A stretch of DNA of 64,000 bases from JABDJZ01 sp047619685 (GCA_047619685.1 JBLHLC010000001.1:1-64000); one strand, 5' to 3'; numbered from the stretch's first letter, positions 43,576 through 53,221 are shown. A program made the numbers and translations. Notes: generated by a model from the sequence alone, not told the origin.

Positions 43576-44321
43576 AGGGACTCGCCCAGTTCCTGGTACA
43601 CAAGATTCTCGGCCAGGGAATTCGCTTCATGCCAGCCGTCCAAAGTGCCGGCGTCGCCCCACCAGCCTTGAATGACGCCATGAGAGAGCAGGCCCCTGGA
43701 GGCGTACCAATTGGTCACGTCGGTTACCTCATACTCGCCTCGTCGGCTGGGGTGCAATCCGCGAATGGCCTCAAAAACAGACGCGTCGTACATGTAGATG
43801 CCCGTCACCGAGTAATTGCTGGGGGGGTGTTCCGGCTTCTCGATCACCTCTACGATCTTGCCGTTCTCCAGTCTGGCTACGCCGTATCGCTCCGGGTCAT
43901 GGACTTCCTTGAGAAGGACGCGCCCGGCGCCGCCACCCGCTTCCATTTGCCGGGAGAAGGCTTGCACCTCGTCGGTAATGTCCCCCTCGAGGACGTTGTC
44001 GCCCAGAAATACAACCACGGGCCCGCCGCCCACGAAGTTCTCGCACAACGCCATGGCCTGTGCAATCCCACCCGGCTCGTCCTGGACCCGAAAAGTCAGA
44101 TCAAGGCCGAGCGCACGCCCGCTGCCCAGCAGGTTCACCACATCGCCCATGTGCTCCGGGCTGGTCACAACGGCGATCTCGGTGATTCCAGCTCGGCGCA
44201 GACGCATAAGCGGGTGGTAGATCATGGGATATCGGCCCACCGGTAACAGGTGCTTGTTCGTCACTTTTGTGAGCGGAAAAAGCCTGCTGCCAGTGCCTCC
44301 AGCCAGTACGACGCCTTTCAT
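43572..44321 (-). CDS. Glucose-1-phosphate thymidylyltransferase-like nucleotidyltransferase
   Basis: 249 residues, short for RmlA (about 290). GGTGSRLFPLTKVTNKHLLPVGRYPMIYHPL is the nucleotide/substrate signature; GGPVVVFLGDNVLEGDI and DPERYGVARL follow with the catalytic metal-binding Asp. The C-terminal GWWGDAGTLDGWHEANSLAEN is present. The length and sequence match the short RfbA/SpsI class that makes dTDP- or CDP-sugars. It overlaps the rmlC-like gene by ATGA and lies 36 bases after rmlB on the same strand. Confidence 0.88.
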   Translation of the reverse strand: MKGVVLAGGTGSRLFPLTKVTNKHLLPVGRYPMIYHPLMRLRRAGITEIAVVTSPEHMGDVVNLLGSGRALGLDLTFRVQDEPGGIAQAMALCENFVGGGPVVVFLGDNVLEGDITDEVQAFSRQMEAGGGAGRVLLKEVHDPERYGVARLENGKIVEVIEKPEHPPSNYSVTGIYMYDASVFEAIRGLHPSRRGEYEVTDVTNWYASRGLLSHGVIQGWWGDAGTLDGWHEANSLAENLVYQELGESL

Positions 44322-44357
44322 GCGGTAAGAGAGTGGTCTCGGGACGGGAAGGTGAGT

Positions 44358-45452
44358 CTAAACATCGCTGGCATCGCCAAGTCGATCCTGATACTGGGTC
44401 TTGTAGTAGTCCTGATACGTTCGTGAACGGGCGCTTTCCAGCCACTCGCCGTGCGCAAGGTACCACGCCACAGTTTCCGCGAGTCCGGTTTCAAGCGTTC
44501 TGGACGCCGTCCATCCCAGGTCAGTGGCCAGATGCGAACCGTCCAGGGCATACCGGAAGTCATGTCCTGCCCTGTCGGTGACAAAGCTGATCAGCGCCCG
44601 CGAGGCCTTCGCCTTGCGCCCCAGTGCTTCGTCCACCAGGTCCAGAAGCAACTGGACGATCTCCAGGTTGGAACGCTCCTGGTTTCCTCCCACCAGGTAG
44701 GTACTGCCGTCTTCGGCCTGACGCATGATGAGTTCCACCGCGGCGCAGTGATCCTGGACGTGGAGCCAGTCACGAACATTATCGCCCCGGCCGTAGACCG
44801 GCACTGGCTTGCCTGCCACTGCGTTCTGGATTACCAGCGGGATGAGCTTCTCCGGGTACTGGAAGGGGCCGTAGTTGTTGGATGCGTTCGAGATGACGGT
44901 GGGTAGCCCGTAGGTCTCGTGGTAGGCGCGTACCATGTGGTCGGCGCCCGCCTTGGAGGCCGCATACGGAGACCGTGGCGCATAAGCCGTTTCTTCCGAA
45001 AAGAGCCCGTCAGGGCCCAGGCTCCCAAAGACCTCATCGGTCGAAATATGGTGAAAACGCACGTCCGTGCGACCGTTCCAGGCCTTCCGAGCCGTTTCCA
45101 GCAGCGTAGCGGTGCCCATCAAATTGGTTCGGACGAAGGCCAGTGGATCAAGAATTGACCGATCAACGTGGCTTTCCGCGGCAAAATGGACCACCGTGCT
45201 GAACGCGTGGTCGTCAAACAGCTTCGCGACCAACTCCTGGTCCGTGATGTCGCCTTCTACCAGTTGGTAATTGGCGGCGTCCTCCAGGGAGGCAAGGTTC
45301 TCAGGCATGCCCGCGTACGTCAGCGCATCAAGATTGACGTACCTCACCTCCGGGTTGGCCGGCACCACGCGCAGCAGGTAGTTGCTGCCAATAAATCCTG
45401 CGCCCCCGGTCACCAGGACGGAGGTGGGTGTATGGCGCGCGCGCTTGGGCAT
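44358..45452 (-). CDS. rmlB: dTDP-glucose 4,6-dehydratase
   Basis: 364 residues from the ATG at 45452, which sits just before the Rossmann motif VLVTGGAGFIGSNYLL. Motifs include the HISTDEVFGSLG segment (catalytic Thr-Asp-Glu) and SPYAASKAGADHMVRA with Tyr-x3-Lys. Makes dTDP-4-keto-6-deoxyglucose, the shared intermediate for rhamnose and other deoxysugars of surface glycans. Upstream member of the rmlB-A-C-HAD cluster. No rmlD is present, so either the last reduction is encoded elsewhere or another deoxysugar is made. Confidence 0.92.
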   Translation of the reverse strand: MPKRARHTPTSVLVTGGAGFIGSNYLLRVVPANPEVRYVNLDALTYAGMPENLASLEDAANYQLVEGDITDQELVAKLFDDHAFSTVVHFAAESHVDRSILDPLAFVRTNLMGTATLLETARKAWNGRTDVRFHHISTDEVFGSLGPDGLFSEETAYAPRSPYAASKAGADHMVRAYHETYGLPTVISNASNNYGPFQYPEKLIPLVIQNAVAGKPVPVYGRGDNVRDWLHVQDHCAAVELIMRQAEDGSTYLVGGNQERSNLEIVQLLLDLVDEALGRKAKASRALISFVTDRAGHDFRYALDGSHLATDLGWTASRTLETGLAETVAWYLAHGEWLESARSRTYQDYYKTQYQDRLGDASDV

Positions 45453-45592
45453 TCGGAGACGTGGTGGTTGTTTTGAAGCCCGGCTTGTAGGTGCCTCGCG
45501 GGGCGGGGTTCCGGCAGTATCAGCCGGGTAGACTGAAGACGAGGACCCACGCGGCCGATACACCAGGTACGTACAGACCAATCAGGCCACCC

Positions 45593-46222
45593 ATGAAGCC
45601 TCTACTCCTTTGTTTCGCCCTGCTCGCAGCCGGACTGGCCTGGTTGGCCGCGGACGATGGCGCGCGTCACCAGACGATTCGGTCGGTGAGAAACGTCACG
45701 ACCGGGATGGTCGACCAGCTGCTGGCTCAGTCGTCGGTCCGCGGCATCAAAGAAGGGCTGGCCGCTGGGGACGAAGAAGCCCTGACTACGCTCGGGCTTT
45801 TTCATACAAGTCGGAGGGGACTCCCGCGCGCCCTAAACAGGGCTCTTCTAAGAGAATTTGGTAAGCCTGACAGTGTCCTGGGCCTGAAGTACTTGAGACG
45901 CGCGATGGACGGCGGAAGCACAACGGCAGAATGGATGTACTGGCGCAGGGTAGGCTGGCCCTCAGATGACAGCCTTCTATCGCTTGTCCAGGCAGGAAGC
46001 GAGGTGGCCGGCTGGCGCCTCATTACGAATCTGGCCTCGTCGGGATGTGACGTGGACGACAATCGCCTCAGGGCCCTGCACAATGCCGCACCCGCCTTGG
46101 CCGGTTCATCTTGGCTCGGAGGCCTGGAGTCTCGCAGTGTCGATGACGCGACACGCCTACAAGACAACGTGGAGGCAATCCAGAAGTGGCTTCGCGAAAG
46201 CTGTAGAACTGAGACCCCGTGA
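45593..46222 (+). CDS. Secreted hypothetical protein
   Basis: 209 residues from the ATG at 45593. Residues 1-20 are a signal-like hydrophobic stretch (LLLCFALLAAGLAWL). The rest is helical with repeated GLKYLRRAMDGGSTTAEWMYWRR and LHNAAPALAGSSWLGGLES, faintly like Sel1-type tetratricopeptide repeats. Two Cys are at SSGCDVDD and ESCRTE. No close family known to me. It lies in the divergent region between rmlB and polA, so no functional hint comes from neighbours. Confidence 0.6.
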   Translation: MKPLLLCFALLAAGLAWLAADDGARHQTIRSVRNVTTGMVDQLLAQSSVRGIKEGLAAGDEEALTTLGLFHTSRRGLPRALNRALLREFGKPDSVLGLKYLRRAMDGGSTTAEWMYWRRVGWPSDDSLLSLVQAGSEVAGWRLITNLASSGCDVDDNRLRALHNAAPALAGSSWLGGLESRSVDDATRLQDNVEAIQKWLRESCRTETP

Positions 46223-46284
46223 CCGTGTGCTGAAACGCGGCGCTTCCTACCTTCCGGAGCCCCAGTCACCGTCCGCCGCCGCCA

Positions 46285-49065
46285 TTGGCTACCCACAGAA
46301 CGCTCTACCTGCTCGACGCCCTAGCTCTGGTCTACCGAGCCCATTTCGCCTTTATAAGTCGCCCACTGATCAACTCCAAGGGGCGCAATACATCGGCCAC
46401 CTACGGGTTCATCAATACCCTGCTTAAGCTGATTGAGGATCACGGCCTTGAGCACGTTGCGGTTGTCTTCGATCTGATTGGAGAAGGAGGGACCTTCCGG
46501 GACGAACTCTACGCCGACTACAAGGCCCACCGCGACCCTATTCCCGAGGACCTGGTCGGCAACCTGCCGGATATAAAAGCCGTCCTGCGCGCCATGGACA
46601 TCCCCGTGGTGGAAGAGGAAGGAGTCGAGGCAGACGATGTCATCGGTACGCTGGCCAGAAAGGCTGAGGCGGACGGGGAGAAGGTGGTAATCGTGTCCGC
46701 GGACAAGGACTTCCAGCAACTGCTGTCGGACCGGATCTCCATGTTTCGCCCCGCTTTTCGCGGAGACGCATTCAATCCAACAACCGAAGACAGTTTCCGG
46801 GAAAAATACGGGCTGGAGCCAATCCAGTTTATTGACGTCTTGGCACTCATGGGCGATGCCAGCGACAACGTCCCCGGCGTCCCGGGAATCGGCGAAAAGA
46901 CAGCCATCAAGTTGGTTCAGGAGTACGGCCCCGTCGAGAATATTCTGGAGCACGCCGCCGAGGTTAAAGGAAAACGGGCCAGGGAAGGCCTCACAGACCA
47001 TGCGGACAGTGCGCTCCTGAGCAAGAAACTGGTTACAATCCTGACCGATGTGCCGGTCACCGTGGACTGGAAGGACTTCAAGCGCTCCGACGCCGACCTC
47101 CAGCGCATCAAACAGCTGTTGACCGATTTCGAGTTCACCACGCTCACCGCGCGCACGCTAAAGGTGTTGAGTCGCGGGAGGGGCCCGGCGCCGGCAGGTC
47201 CTGGCCAGCAGAGTGACCTTTTTTCGTCGCCTGCCGAGGCCTCGGAGTCCGATATCGAGGAAACGTCTTTTGATGCCGACGCGGTCGACTACACACTGGT
47301 CCGCAACGAATCCGGACTCCGTGCGCTGACGGCTTCCCTGGCGGACGTGAAGAGACTCGCGGTGGATACGGAGACCACGTCCAAGGACGCCATGATGGCC
47401 TCATTAGTGGGGGTTTCTTTGTCGTGGGCGGAAGGCAAGGCGGCCTACGTCCCCACGCCACTACCAGACGGAACCTCTACTGACGTGGTGCTGGACGCGC
47501 TTCGGGCCATCCTGGAAGGCCCGGTTCCGAAGGTGGGACACAATCTGAAGTACGACGATATCGTCTTGACCAGGCACGGCGTCTCTCTGGGCGGAGACCT
47601 GTTCGATACCATGGTGGCCCACTACCTGGTAGCGCCGGAAGAACCTCATGGGCTGGATGCGCTTATCCTTCGCCAGTTCGGGTATAGGATGATTCCGATA
47701 TCCACGTTGATCGGGAGTGGGAAGGCCCAGATCAGCATGCGCGACGTGCCTGCAGACAAGGTGTCTCCCTACGCCTGCGAGGATGCGGATTTCGCCCTCC
47801 GGGTTGCCGAAAAGCTGGAGCCCATGCTCCACAAGGATGGGTTGTCAAAAATCGCCGGGGATATCGAGTTTCCCTTGCTGCGTGTCCTGGGCCGCATGGA
47901 GCGCGAAGGCATTCGACTGGATGTTGGCGTCCTCGAGAAGATCTCCGAGGGCCTGACGGAAGATATCGCCACACTCGAGGCGTCCATCTACGAGGCGGCT
48001 GGTGGCCTTTTCAACATTGCCTCGACGCAGCAGCTCGGAGAAATTCTGTTCGAAAAGCTGGGGCTGCCGGTGGTCTCGAAGACCGGAAAGGGTGCAGCCT
48101 CCACGCGTGAGGATGTCCTGCAGCAGCTGGCGCATGAGCACCCGCTGCCGGGGCTGATCCTGGATTGGCGAGAGCTCTCGAAACTCAAAAGCACCTATGT
48201 GGACACGCTGGCAGGCCTCATTCATCCTGAAACGGGGCGGATCCACACCAGCTTCAATCAGACGGTTGCGGCCACGGGTCGTTTGAGCAGTGCCGATCCC
48301 AATCTGCAGAACATCCCGGTGCGGACGGCGCGCGGTCGCGAAATCCGCAAGGCCTTTGTCCCTCGAGACGGCTGGCTGCTTCTGAGCGCCGACTATGCGC
48401 AGATTGAGCTACGCATCCTGGCCTCCCTATCCGGAGACGAGGCGTTGCAGCAGGCCTTTGCGGACGGCGCGGACATCCACACAATCACGGCTGCCAAGGT
48501 ATTTGGCGTCACGCCGGAAGAAATCGACCCGGATCAGCGGCGGAAGGCCAAGGAGGTCAACTACGGCATTCCCTACGGTGTGTCCGCCTTCGGCCTGGCC
48601 CGGCGCCTGCGTTGCTCCAGAACCGAGGCCCAGGAGCTGATTGACGGATATTTTCAGTCCTTTCCGGGCGTCAGCCGTTTCCTGACGGAACAGGTCGAGC
48701 GGGCGCGTGAGTCCGGGTTTTCGGAGACTATGCTTGGCAGGCGGCGCTACGTGCCCAACATCAATGCCCGCAACCGGGTGGTTCGGTCGGCGGCGGAACG
48801 CGTATCGGTGAATATGCCCATCCAGGGCTCGCAGGCGGACATGATCAAGATTGCCATGATCCGGGTGGACCAACGAATCCGGTCTGAAAACCTGAAGACC
48901 CGGATGTTGCTTCAGGTCCACGATGAGTTGGTTCTGGAGGTGCCTCCGGACGAGGTGGAGGTGGTGAAGAAGCTGGTTCGCAAGGAGATGGAAGAGGCAC
49001 TTCTTTTGAACGTGCCGGTAGAGGTTGGTATGGACACTGGAGCAAACTGGCTGGACGCGCACTGA
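46285..49065 (+). CDS. polA: DNA polymerase I
   Basis: 926 residues. The only in-frame start that preserves the N-terminus (TLYLLDALALVYRAHFAF) is TTG at 46285; no ATG fits. Residues 1-290 form the 5' nuclease domain (MGDASDNVPGVPGIGEKTA). Residues about 340-530 are the 3'-5' exonuclease domain with the DEDD pair Asp361 and Glu363 in VDTETTSKD. The rest is polymerase: DYAQIELRILASLSGDE, RRKAKEVNYGIPYGVSAFGLARRL and QVHDELVLEV. All three activities should be active. Fills gaps and removes primers in replication and repair. Overlaps the M16 gene by one base (TGATG). Confidence 0.96.
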   Translation: MATHRTLYLLDALALVYRAHFAFISRPLINSKGRNTSATYGFINTLLKLIEDHGLEHVAVVFDLIGEGGTFRDELYADYKAHRDPIPEDLVGNLPDIKAVLRAMDIPVVEEEGVEADDVIGTLARKAEADGEKVVIVSADKDFQQLLSDRISMFRPAFRGDAFNPTTEDSFREKYGLEPIQFIDVLALMGDASDNVPGVPGIGEKTAIKLVQEYGPVENILEHAAEVKGKRAREGLTDHADSALLSKKLVTILTDVPVTVDWKDFKRSDADLQRIKQLLTDFEFTTLTARTLKVLSRGRGPAPAGPGQQSDLFSSPAEASESDIEETSFDADAVDYTLVRNESGLRALTASLADVKRLAVDTETTSKDAMMASLVGVSLSWAEGKAAYVPTPLPDGTSTDVVLDALRAILEGPVPKVGHNLKYDDIVLTRHGVSLGGDLFDTMVAHYLVAPEEPHGLDALILRQFGYRMIPISTLIGSGKAQISMRDVPADKVSPYACEDADFALRVAEKLEPMLHKDGLSKIAGDIEFPLLRVLGRMEREGIRLDVGVLEKISEGLTEDIATLEASIYEAAGGLFNIASTQQLGEILFEKLGLPVVSKTGKGAASTREDVLQQLAHEHPLPGLILDWRELSKLKSTYVDTLAGLIHPETGRIHTSFNQTVAATGRLSSADPNLQNIPVRTARGREIRKAFVPRDGWLLLSADYAQIELRILASLSGDEALQQAFADGADIHTITAAKVFGVTPEEIDPDQRRKAKEVNYGIPYGVSAFGLARRLRCSRTEAQELIDGYFQSFPGVSRFLTEQVERARESGFSETMLGRRRYVPNINARNRVVRSAAERVSVNMPIQGSQADMIKIAMIRVDQRIRSENLKTRMLLQVHDELVLEVPPDEVEVVKKLVRKEMEEALLLNVPVEVGMDTGANWLDAH

Positions 49066-50345
49066 TGCACAAAGCATTCGAGAAGACCGGAGAAAGCGGG
49101 CCGATTACGGCCTGGAAACACCGCAGCAATGGGTTGGAAGTCCTGGTACTTCCGGACGATACTGCGCCGGTAGCCGCGTTTATGGTCACCTATCGGGTGG
49201 GGTCCCGCAACGAGTCCGCAGGGCTTACCGGGGCCACGCATTTCCTGGAACACCTCATGTTCAAGGGCAGCACGCAGTTCAACAAGGCCGAAGGGAGTTC
49301 GATATTCCAGACGCTCCAGCGTGTGGGAGCTCAGGTCAATGCTACCACCTGGAATGACCGGACCAACTACTACGAGGTGCTTCCATCAGATCAGCTTGAA
49401 TTGGCGATGCGGGTGGAGTCAGACCGCATGCGAGGCGCGCTGCTGGCCGATGATGACATTGCCAGCGAGCGCACGGTAATTCTCAATGAGCTTGACCGCG
49501 GGGAAAACGAACCCATCCGGAAGTTATATCAGTCCGTGTGGAGCATGGCCTACGTGGCGCACCCGTATCACCACCCCACGATCGGATGGCGAAACGACGT
49601 GGAAACCATGTCTCCGGACGGTTTGAGGGGATTTTACAACACGTACTACTGGCCCGACAACGCCACAGTGTCTGTCATTGGAGACACCAGCATTGAGGCC
49701 GTTCTGGAGGGTGTCGACAAGCATTTCGGCGCGATGGGCCGCGCGCCCGAGCCCATGCAGCAGACGGTCACCCGGGAGCCGGTGCAGAACGGCGAGCGCC
49801 GGCTGGAGGTGCGGATGCGCGGCGAGCTCGGCGCGACGATGCTTGCCTTCAAGAGTCCGCCAGGCATGGAGGCCGATACCGACGCACTCGCCCTTCTGGC
49901 GACCGCTTTGACAGGGGGTAAGAGCGGAAGGCTCTACAAGAAACTGGTGGACGCCGGGCTGGCCACAACCGTGTCCGCGGGCGTTTCCCGATTTCGGGAC
50001 CCCGGCCTGTTCTACGTTCTGGCCATGTTATCCGGAGATTCCACGCACGAAGAGGTAGAATTGGCGGTGCTGGAGAGTTTGGCGGAAGTGGCGGCCGAAG
50101 GGGTCACCTCAGTGGAGATCGCGAGGGCGCTGAGCAACATTCGCGCGCAGGAGGCCTTCCTGCGCGACGGTCCGTATTCGCTGGCTTCGCAACTCAACGA
50201 GGCCATCGCCGCCGGCGACTGGCGTTTGTACACCGACCATCTGGAACGCATGTCCCGTTTGACTCCGAAGGACGCACAGCAGGCCGCGGCCAAGTACCTG
50301 GTGCGTGAGAGGATGACGGTCGGGAGATTCGTCCCGACTCCCTGA
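49065..50345 (+). CDS. M16 zinc peptidase
   Basis: 426 residues, the size of a single M16 subunit. The inverted zinc motif HFLEH covers residues 59-63 (His59, Glu62, His63), and the distal Glu lies in ERTVILNELDRGENEP. The C-terminal half (RDPGLFYVLAMLSGDSTHEEVELAVLE ... RALSNIRAQEAFLRDGPYSLASQLNEAI) is the inactive M16 C-domain, so the protein is a full processing peptidase of the PqqL/mitochondrial processing type. No signal peptide, so it is cytosolic. It is coupled to polA by a one-base overlap, which probably reflects gene packing rather than function. Confidence 0.92.
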   Translation: MHKAFEKTGESGPITAWKHRSNGLEVLVLPDDTAPVAAFMVTYRVGSRNESAGLTGATHFLEHLMFKGSTQFNKAEGSSIFQTLQRVGAQVNATTWNDRTNYYEVLPSDQLELAMRVESDRMRGALLADDDIASERTVILNELDRGENEPIRKLYQSVWSMAYVAHPYHHPTIGWRNDVETMSPDGLRGFYNTYYWPDNATVSVIGDTSIEAVLEGVDKHFGAMGRAPEPMQQTVTREPVQNGERRLEVRMRGELGATMLAFKSPPGMEADTDALALLATALTGGKSGRLYKKLVDAGLATTVSAGVSRFRDPGLFYVLAMLSGDSTHEEVELAVLESLAEVAAEGVTSVEIARALSNIRAQEAFLRDGPYSLASQLNEAIAAGDWRLYTDHLERMSRLTPKDAQQAAAKYLVRERMTVGRFVPTP

Positions 50346-50373
50346 GGCCGGGAGGCAGTTACGCTACAGCCTT

Positions 50374-50922
50374 TTAGGCGTCTATCAGACGGTCCAGTAC
50401 TTCTCGGAAGTCTTCCATCGGGAATTCGCCAATGACGCGGTGCACAATCCGTCCCTCCTTGTCGATGATGAAGCTTGATGGCATGGCGTAGACGCCTCCA
50501 AACTCGTCGGCCAGGGCGCCGTCGTCCAGGACCATCGGATAAGGAACCTCATACCGCTCCACAAAGGGACGAATAACGTCGAATCCCTCCTGGTCCAGAG
50601 AAACGCCCACGATTTCAAAGGGCCGATCAGCCCACTCGTTCTGCAGTCCCACAAATGTCGGGGTCTCGCGGACGCACGGTCCGCACCATGTCGCCCAGAA
50701 GTTGACCACAACAACCTTTCCTCGGGAATCGGCAAGCCTATACGTCCCGCCGCCTACTTCCGGGAGTTCGAACAGGGGCGCGGGGGTCAGATCGTCCTGC
50801 ACCAGTGCCGACCGATTCTCCAGATCGGAACCCGGAACGGTGGCAAGTTCCGCCTGCTCAGAGCGGGGTCCACACGCGGAGAGAGCAATCAGAAGGAGGA
50901 GGAGAAGTGGAAGTTGATTCAT
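50374..50922 (-). CDS. TlpA-type thiol-disulphide lipoprotein
   Basis: 182 residues. Lipoprotein signal LLLLLLIALSAC (Cys17), then a TlpA-like thioredoxin fold: VVVNFWATWCGPCVRETPTF with redox pair Cys80/Cys83, LDQEGFDVIRPF, and MPSSFIIDKEGRI with the cis-Pro. Works in the periplasm to reduce disulphides, for example in cytochrome c maturation. The gene is coupled by ATGA to the YtxJ-like gene, which makes a redox pair across compartments. No DsbD or cytochrome-maturation gene is near. Confidence 0.92.
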   Translation of the reverse strand: MNQLPLLLLLLIALSACGPRSEQAELATVPGSDLENRSALVQDDLTPAPLFELPEVGGGTYRLADSRGKVVVVNFWATWCGPCVRETPTFVGLQNEWADRPFEIVGVSLDQEGFDVIRPFVERYEVPYPMVLDDGALADEFGGVYAMPSSFIIDKEGRIVHRVIGEFPMEDFREVLDRLIDA

Positions 50923-51335
50923 GCCGATGGGCGGTCGGTTGGCCGGGGCGCCCCGGTATGTTTAACGCTCGCACTGCGTAGAGAATCCGTGGTAATACCC
51001 CCGTGCGACGCATTCCAGACGGCCTTGCGGTCCCGGACAAGAATGGCCTGCGGGCTGGCGTGGCGAATCCCGAAGTGATCGGCCACGTGGTTGGAGAGGT
51101 CGCGAGATTTTTGCACCACAATCTCAAAGACGGACGGGTCGCTATCGTCGCCAAGAAGCTGTACCTCGCGGCGTGCGAAGAACGATACTCCGCAGCTGGA
51201 GCTGTGCTTGAACAGAAGCACCGGCGCAAGCTCTGACTGGGCCAGCACGTCCTCAAGCCCGGTAGCCGATTCCAGAGACTGGATTACGCTGGGCTGGCTT
51301 GCGGAGGACTCTTTCAGGAAACCGAAAATGGACAA
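50919..51335 (-). CDS. YtxJ-like bacillithiol-system monothiol protein
   Basis: 138 residues. Thioredoxin-like fold with VLLFKHSSSCGVSFFA; YtxJ proteins usually have KHSxxCPIS here, so Cys48 is the single redox Cys and the motif is a divergent CGVS. The later VQKSRDLSNHVADHFGIRHASPQAILV region with a cis-Pro (SPQ) fits. The tail after about residue 125 (KHTGAPRPTDRPSA) is disordered. YtxJ/BrxC-type proteins remove bacillithiol from proteins. Start at 51335 gives a short Met-Ser-Ile lead-in. Coupled to the TlpA gene by ATGA overlap. No bshABC genes are in the window, so the thiol is unverified. Confidence 0.82.
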   Translation of the reverse strand: MSIFGFLKESSASQPSVIQSLESATGLEDVLAQSELAPVLLFKHSSSCGVSFFARREVQLLGDDSDPSVFEIVVQKSRDLSNHVADHFGIRHASPQAILVRDRKAVWNASHGGITTDSLRSASVKHTGAPRPTDRPSA

Positions 51336-51445
51336 GTAACCGACCGGTTGATTGTGTGTGGCAAAGGCGTTTCGGCATTGGTTGAACCCACGCCGATATT
51401 CGTGGTTGCACCGGCTTCCAAACTGTTACCACTGCCGCAACATAC

Positions 51446-53221
51446 ATGTCTACTGACGTACCGACCGGAGCCGAAGCTGTCACCTGGGACCTGACGGATC
51501 TGTATTCCGATTCCGAAGCCCTTGGTGCCGCCATAAAAAACGCATCTGTACTGGGTTCATCCTTTGGCGAAAGGTACCGAGGTCGAATAGGAAGCCTGGA
51601 TGCCGGAGCGCTGGCAGATTGTCTCGCTGAGTTGGGCGAGATCCAGGACACAGTGGGTCGGGCCTACACCTATGCATTCCTGGCGTGGTCCACCGATACG
51701 GCCAACGAGACCATGGGCGCGCAGATGCAGAGCGTCCGCGAGGCCTATACGGCCATCGCACAGACGATTCTGTTCTTTGATCTGGAGTGGTCAGAGGTGG
51801 AGGACTCAGCGGCGGAACGGGTTGTTCTGGACGCCCGGATAGACCCCTATCGGCATTATCTGGAGGTTCTCCGACTCACCAAGCCGTTCCAGCTATCCGA
51901 GCCGGAAGAAAAAATCCTGGTCGAGAAGTCTGTCACCGGCGCCAGCGCCTGGAATCGGTTCTTTGACGAGACCGTGGGCGCGATTCGGTTCGACCTGGAT
52001 GGTGAGAAGGTGACGCAGCAAAAGGTTATGGCGGAGCTGTATTCCACCGACCGAAAGCGCCGGGAAACTGCGGCGCTGTCGTTCACTGCTGGGCTAGAAA
52101 CAAACATTCGGCCGCTCGCCTTCATCTTCAATACGATTCTGGCGGACAAGGCTTCCGACGATCGCCTGCGTTCTTACCCGCACTGGCTTCGGAGCAGAAA
52201 CCTGTCCAACGAAGTCCAGGACGAGGTGGTGGACAGCCTGATTGCCTCCGTCACCTCCCGCTACGACATCGTAGGCCGGTTTTACAGGCTGAAGGCCCGC
52301 CTCCTGGGGCTGGAGGGCATGATGGACTATGACCGCTACGCGCCAATTGGGGAGGCGGACACCAAGTACCAATGGGAAGACGCCAAGTCACTGGTCTTGG
52401 GAGCCTACTCGGACTTCCACCCGGAGATGGGGGCCATAGCCGGTGAGTTCTTCGACAAGCGCTGGATCGATGCCGCGCTTTCCCCCGGCAAACGAAGCGG
52501 CGCATTCAGTCACGGAGCGGTTCCCAGCGCGCACCCGTACGTCCTGGTCAACTACACCGGCAAGATCCGGGACGTTCAGACGCTGGCCCACGAGTTGGGT
52601 CACGGTGTCCACCAGTACCTCTCGCGGCAGCAGGGCGTTTTTCACGCGGACACGCCGCTTACGACCGCAGAGACGGCATCGGTATTCGGCGAGATGTTGG
52701 TCTTTCAGCGCCTGATGGCGGCGGAGAAAGACCCCAAGAACCGTCTGGCGATGCTGGTTTCGAAGATTGATGACACCATTGCCACGGTATTCCGGCAGGT
52801 GGCCATGAACCGGTTTGAGGCGCGCATCCACAACGAGCGTCGTGACAGCGGCGAGCTTTCAGTGGACGGGCTCTCGACGGCCTGGATTGAGACCCAGACT
52901 GCCATGTTCGACGGCGCCGTGACGCTCGGCGATCACTACAAGAGTTGGTGGTCCTACATCCCACACTTCCTGCACACGCCCGGTTACGTCTACGCCTATG
53001 CGTTTGGAGAACTGCTGGTCCTGGCGCTTTATGCCCGCTACAAGGAGGAGGGGGAAGGCTTCCCGGAGAAGTACGTGGGTCTCCTGTCAGACGGCGGATC
53101 GGACTGGCCCCATGTGTTGGTGGCGAAGCTCGGCATCGACCTGACCGATCTCTCGTTCTGGAACCGGGGCCTGGAGGCCATCGATGCCATGGTCCGGGAG
53201 GCAGAGGAACTGGCGGCTTAG
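51446..53221 (+). CDS. M3-family oligoendopeptidase
   Basis: 591 residues, typical of PepF/M3 enzymes. Zinc motif HELGH (His382, Glu383, His386) in TLAHELGHGVHQYLS, followed by the Glu-containing helix TTAETASVFGEMLVFQRL. The N-terminal helical domain (VTWDLTDLYSDSEALGAAI ...) is also characteristic of oligoendopeptidase F. No signal peptide, so cytosolic: it degrades short peptides of about 5-20 residues, for example cleaved signal peptides or imported peptides. Divergent from the YtxJ gene and convergent with the DUF819 gene. Confidence 0.94.
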   Translation: MSTDVPTGAEAVTWDLTDLYSDSEALGAAIKNASVLGSSFGERYRGRIGSLDAGALADCLAELGEIQDTVGRAYTYAFLAWSTDTANETMGAQMQSVREAYTAIAQTILFFDLEWSEVEDSAAERVVLDARIDPYRHYLEVLRLTKPFQLSEPEEKILVEKSVTGASAWNRFFDETVGAIRFDLDGEKVTQQKVMAELYSTDRKRRETAALSFTAGLETNIRPLAFIFNTILADKASDDRLRSYPHWLRSRNLSNEVQDEVVDSLIASVTSRYDIVGRFYRLKARLLGLEGMMDYDRYAPIGEADTKYQWEDAKSLVLGAYSDFHPEMGAIAGEFFDKRWIDAALSPGKRSGAFSHGAVPSAHPYVLVNYTGKIRDVQTLAHELGHGVHQYLSRQQGVFHADTPLTTAETASVFGEMLVFQRLMAAEKDPKNRLAMLVSKIDDTIATVFRQVAMNRFEARIHNERRDSGELSVDGLSTAWIETQTAMFDGAVTLGDHYKSWWSYIPHFLHTPGYVYAYAFGELLVLALYARYKEEGEGFPEKYVGLLSDGGSDWPHVLVAKLGIDLTDLSFWNRGLEAIDAMVREAEELAA

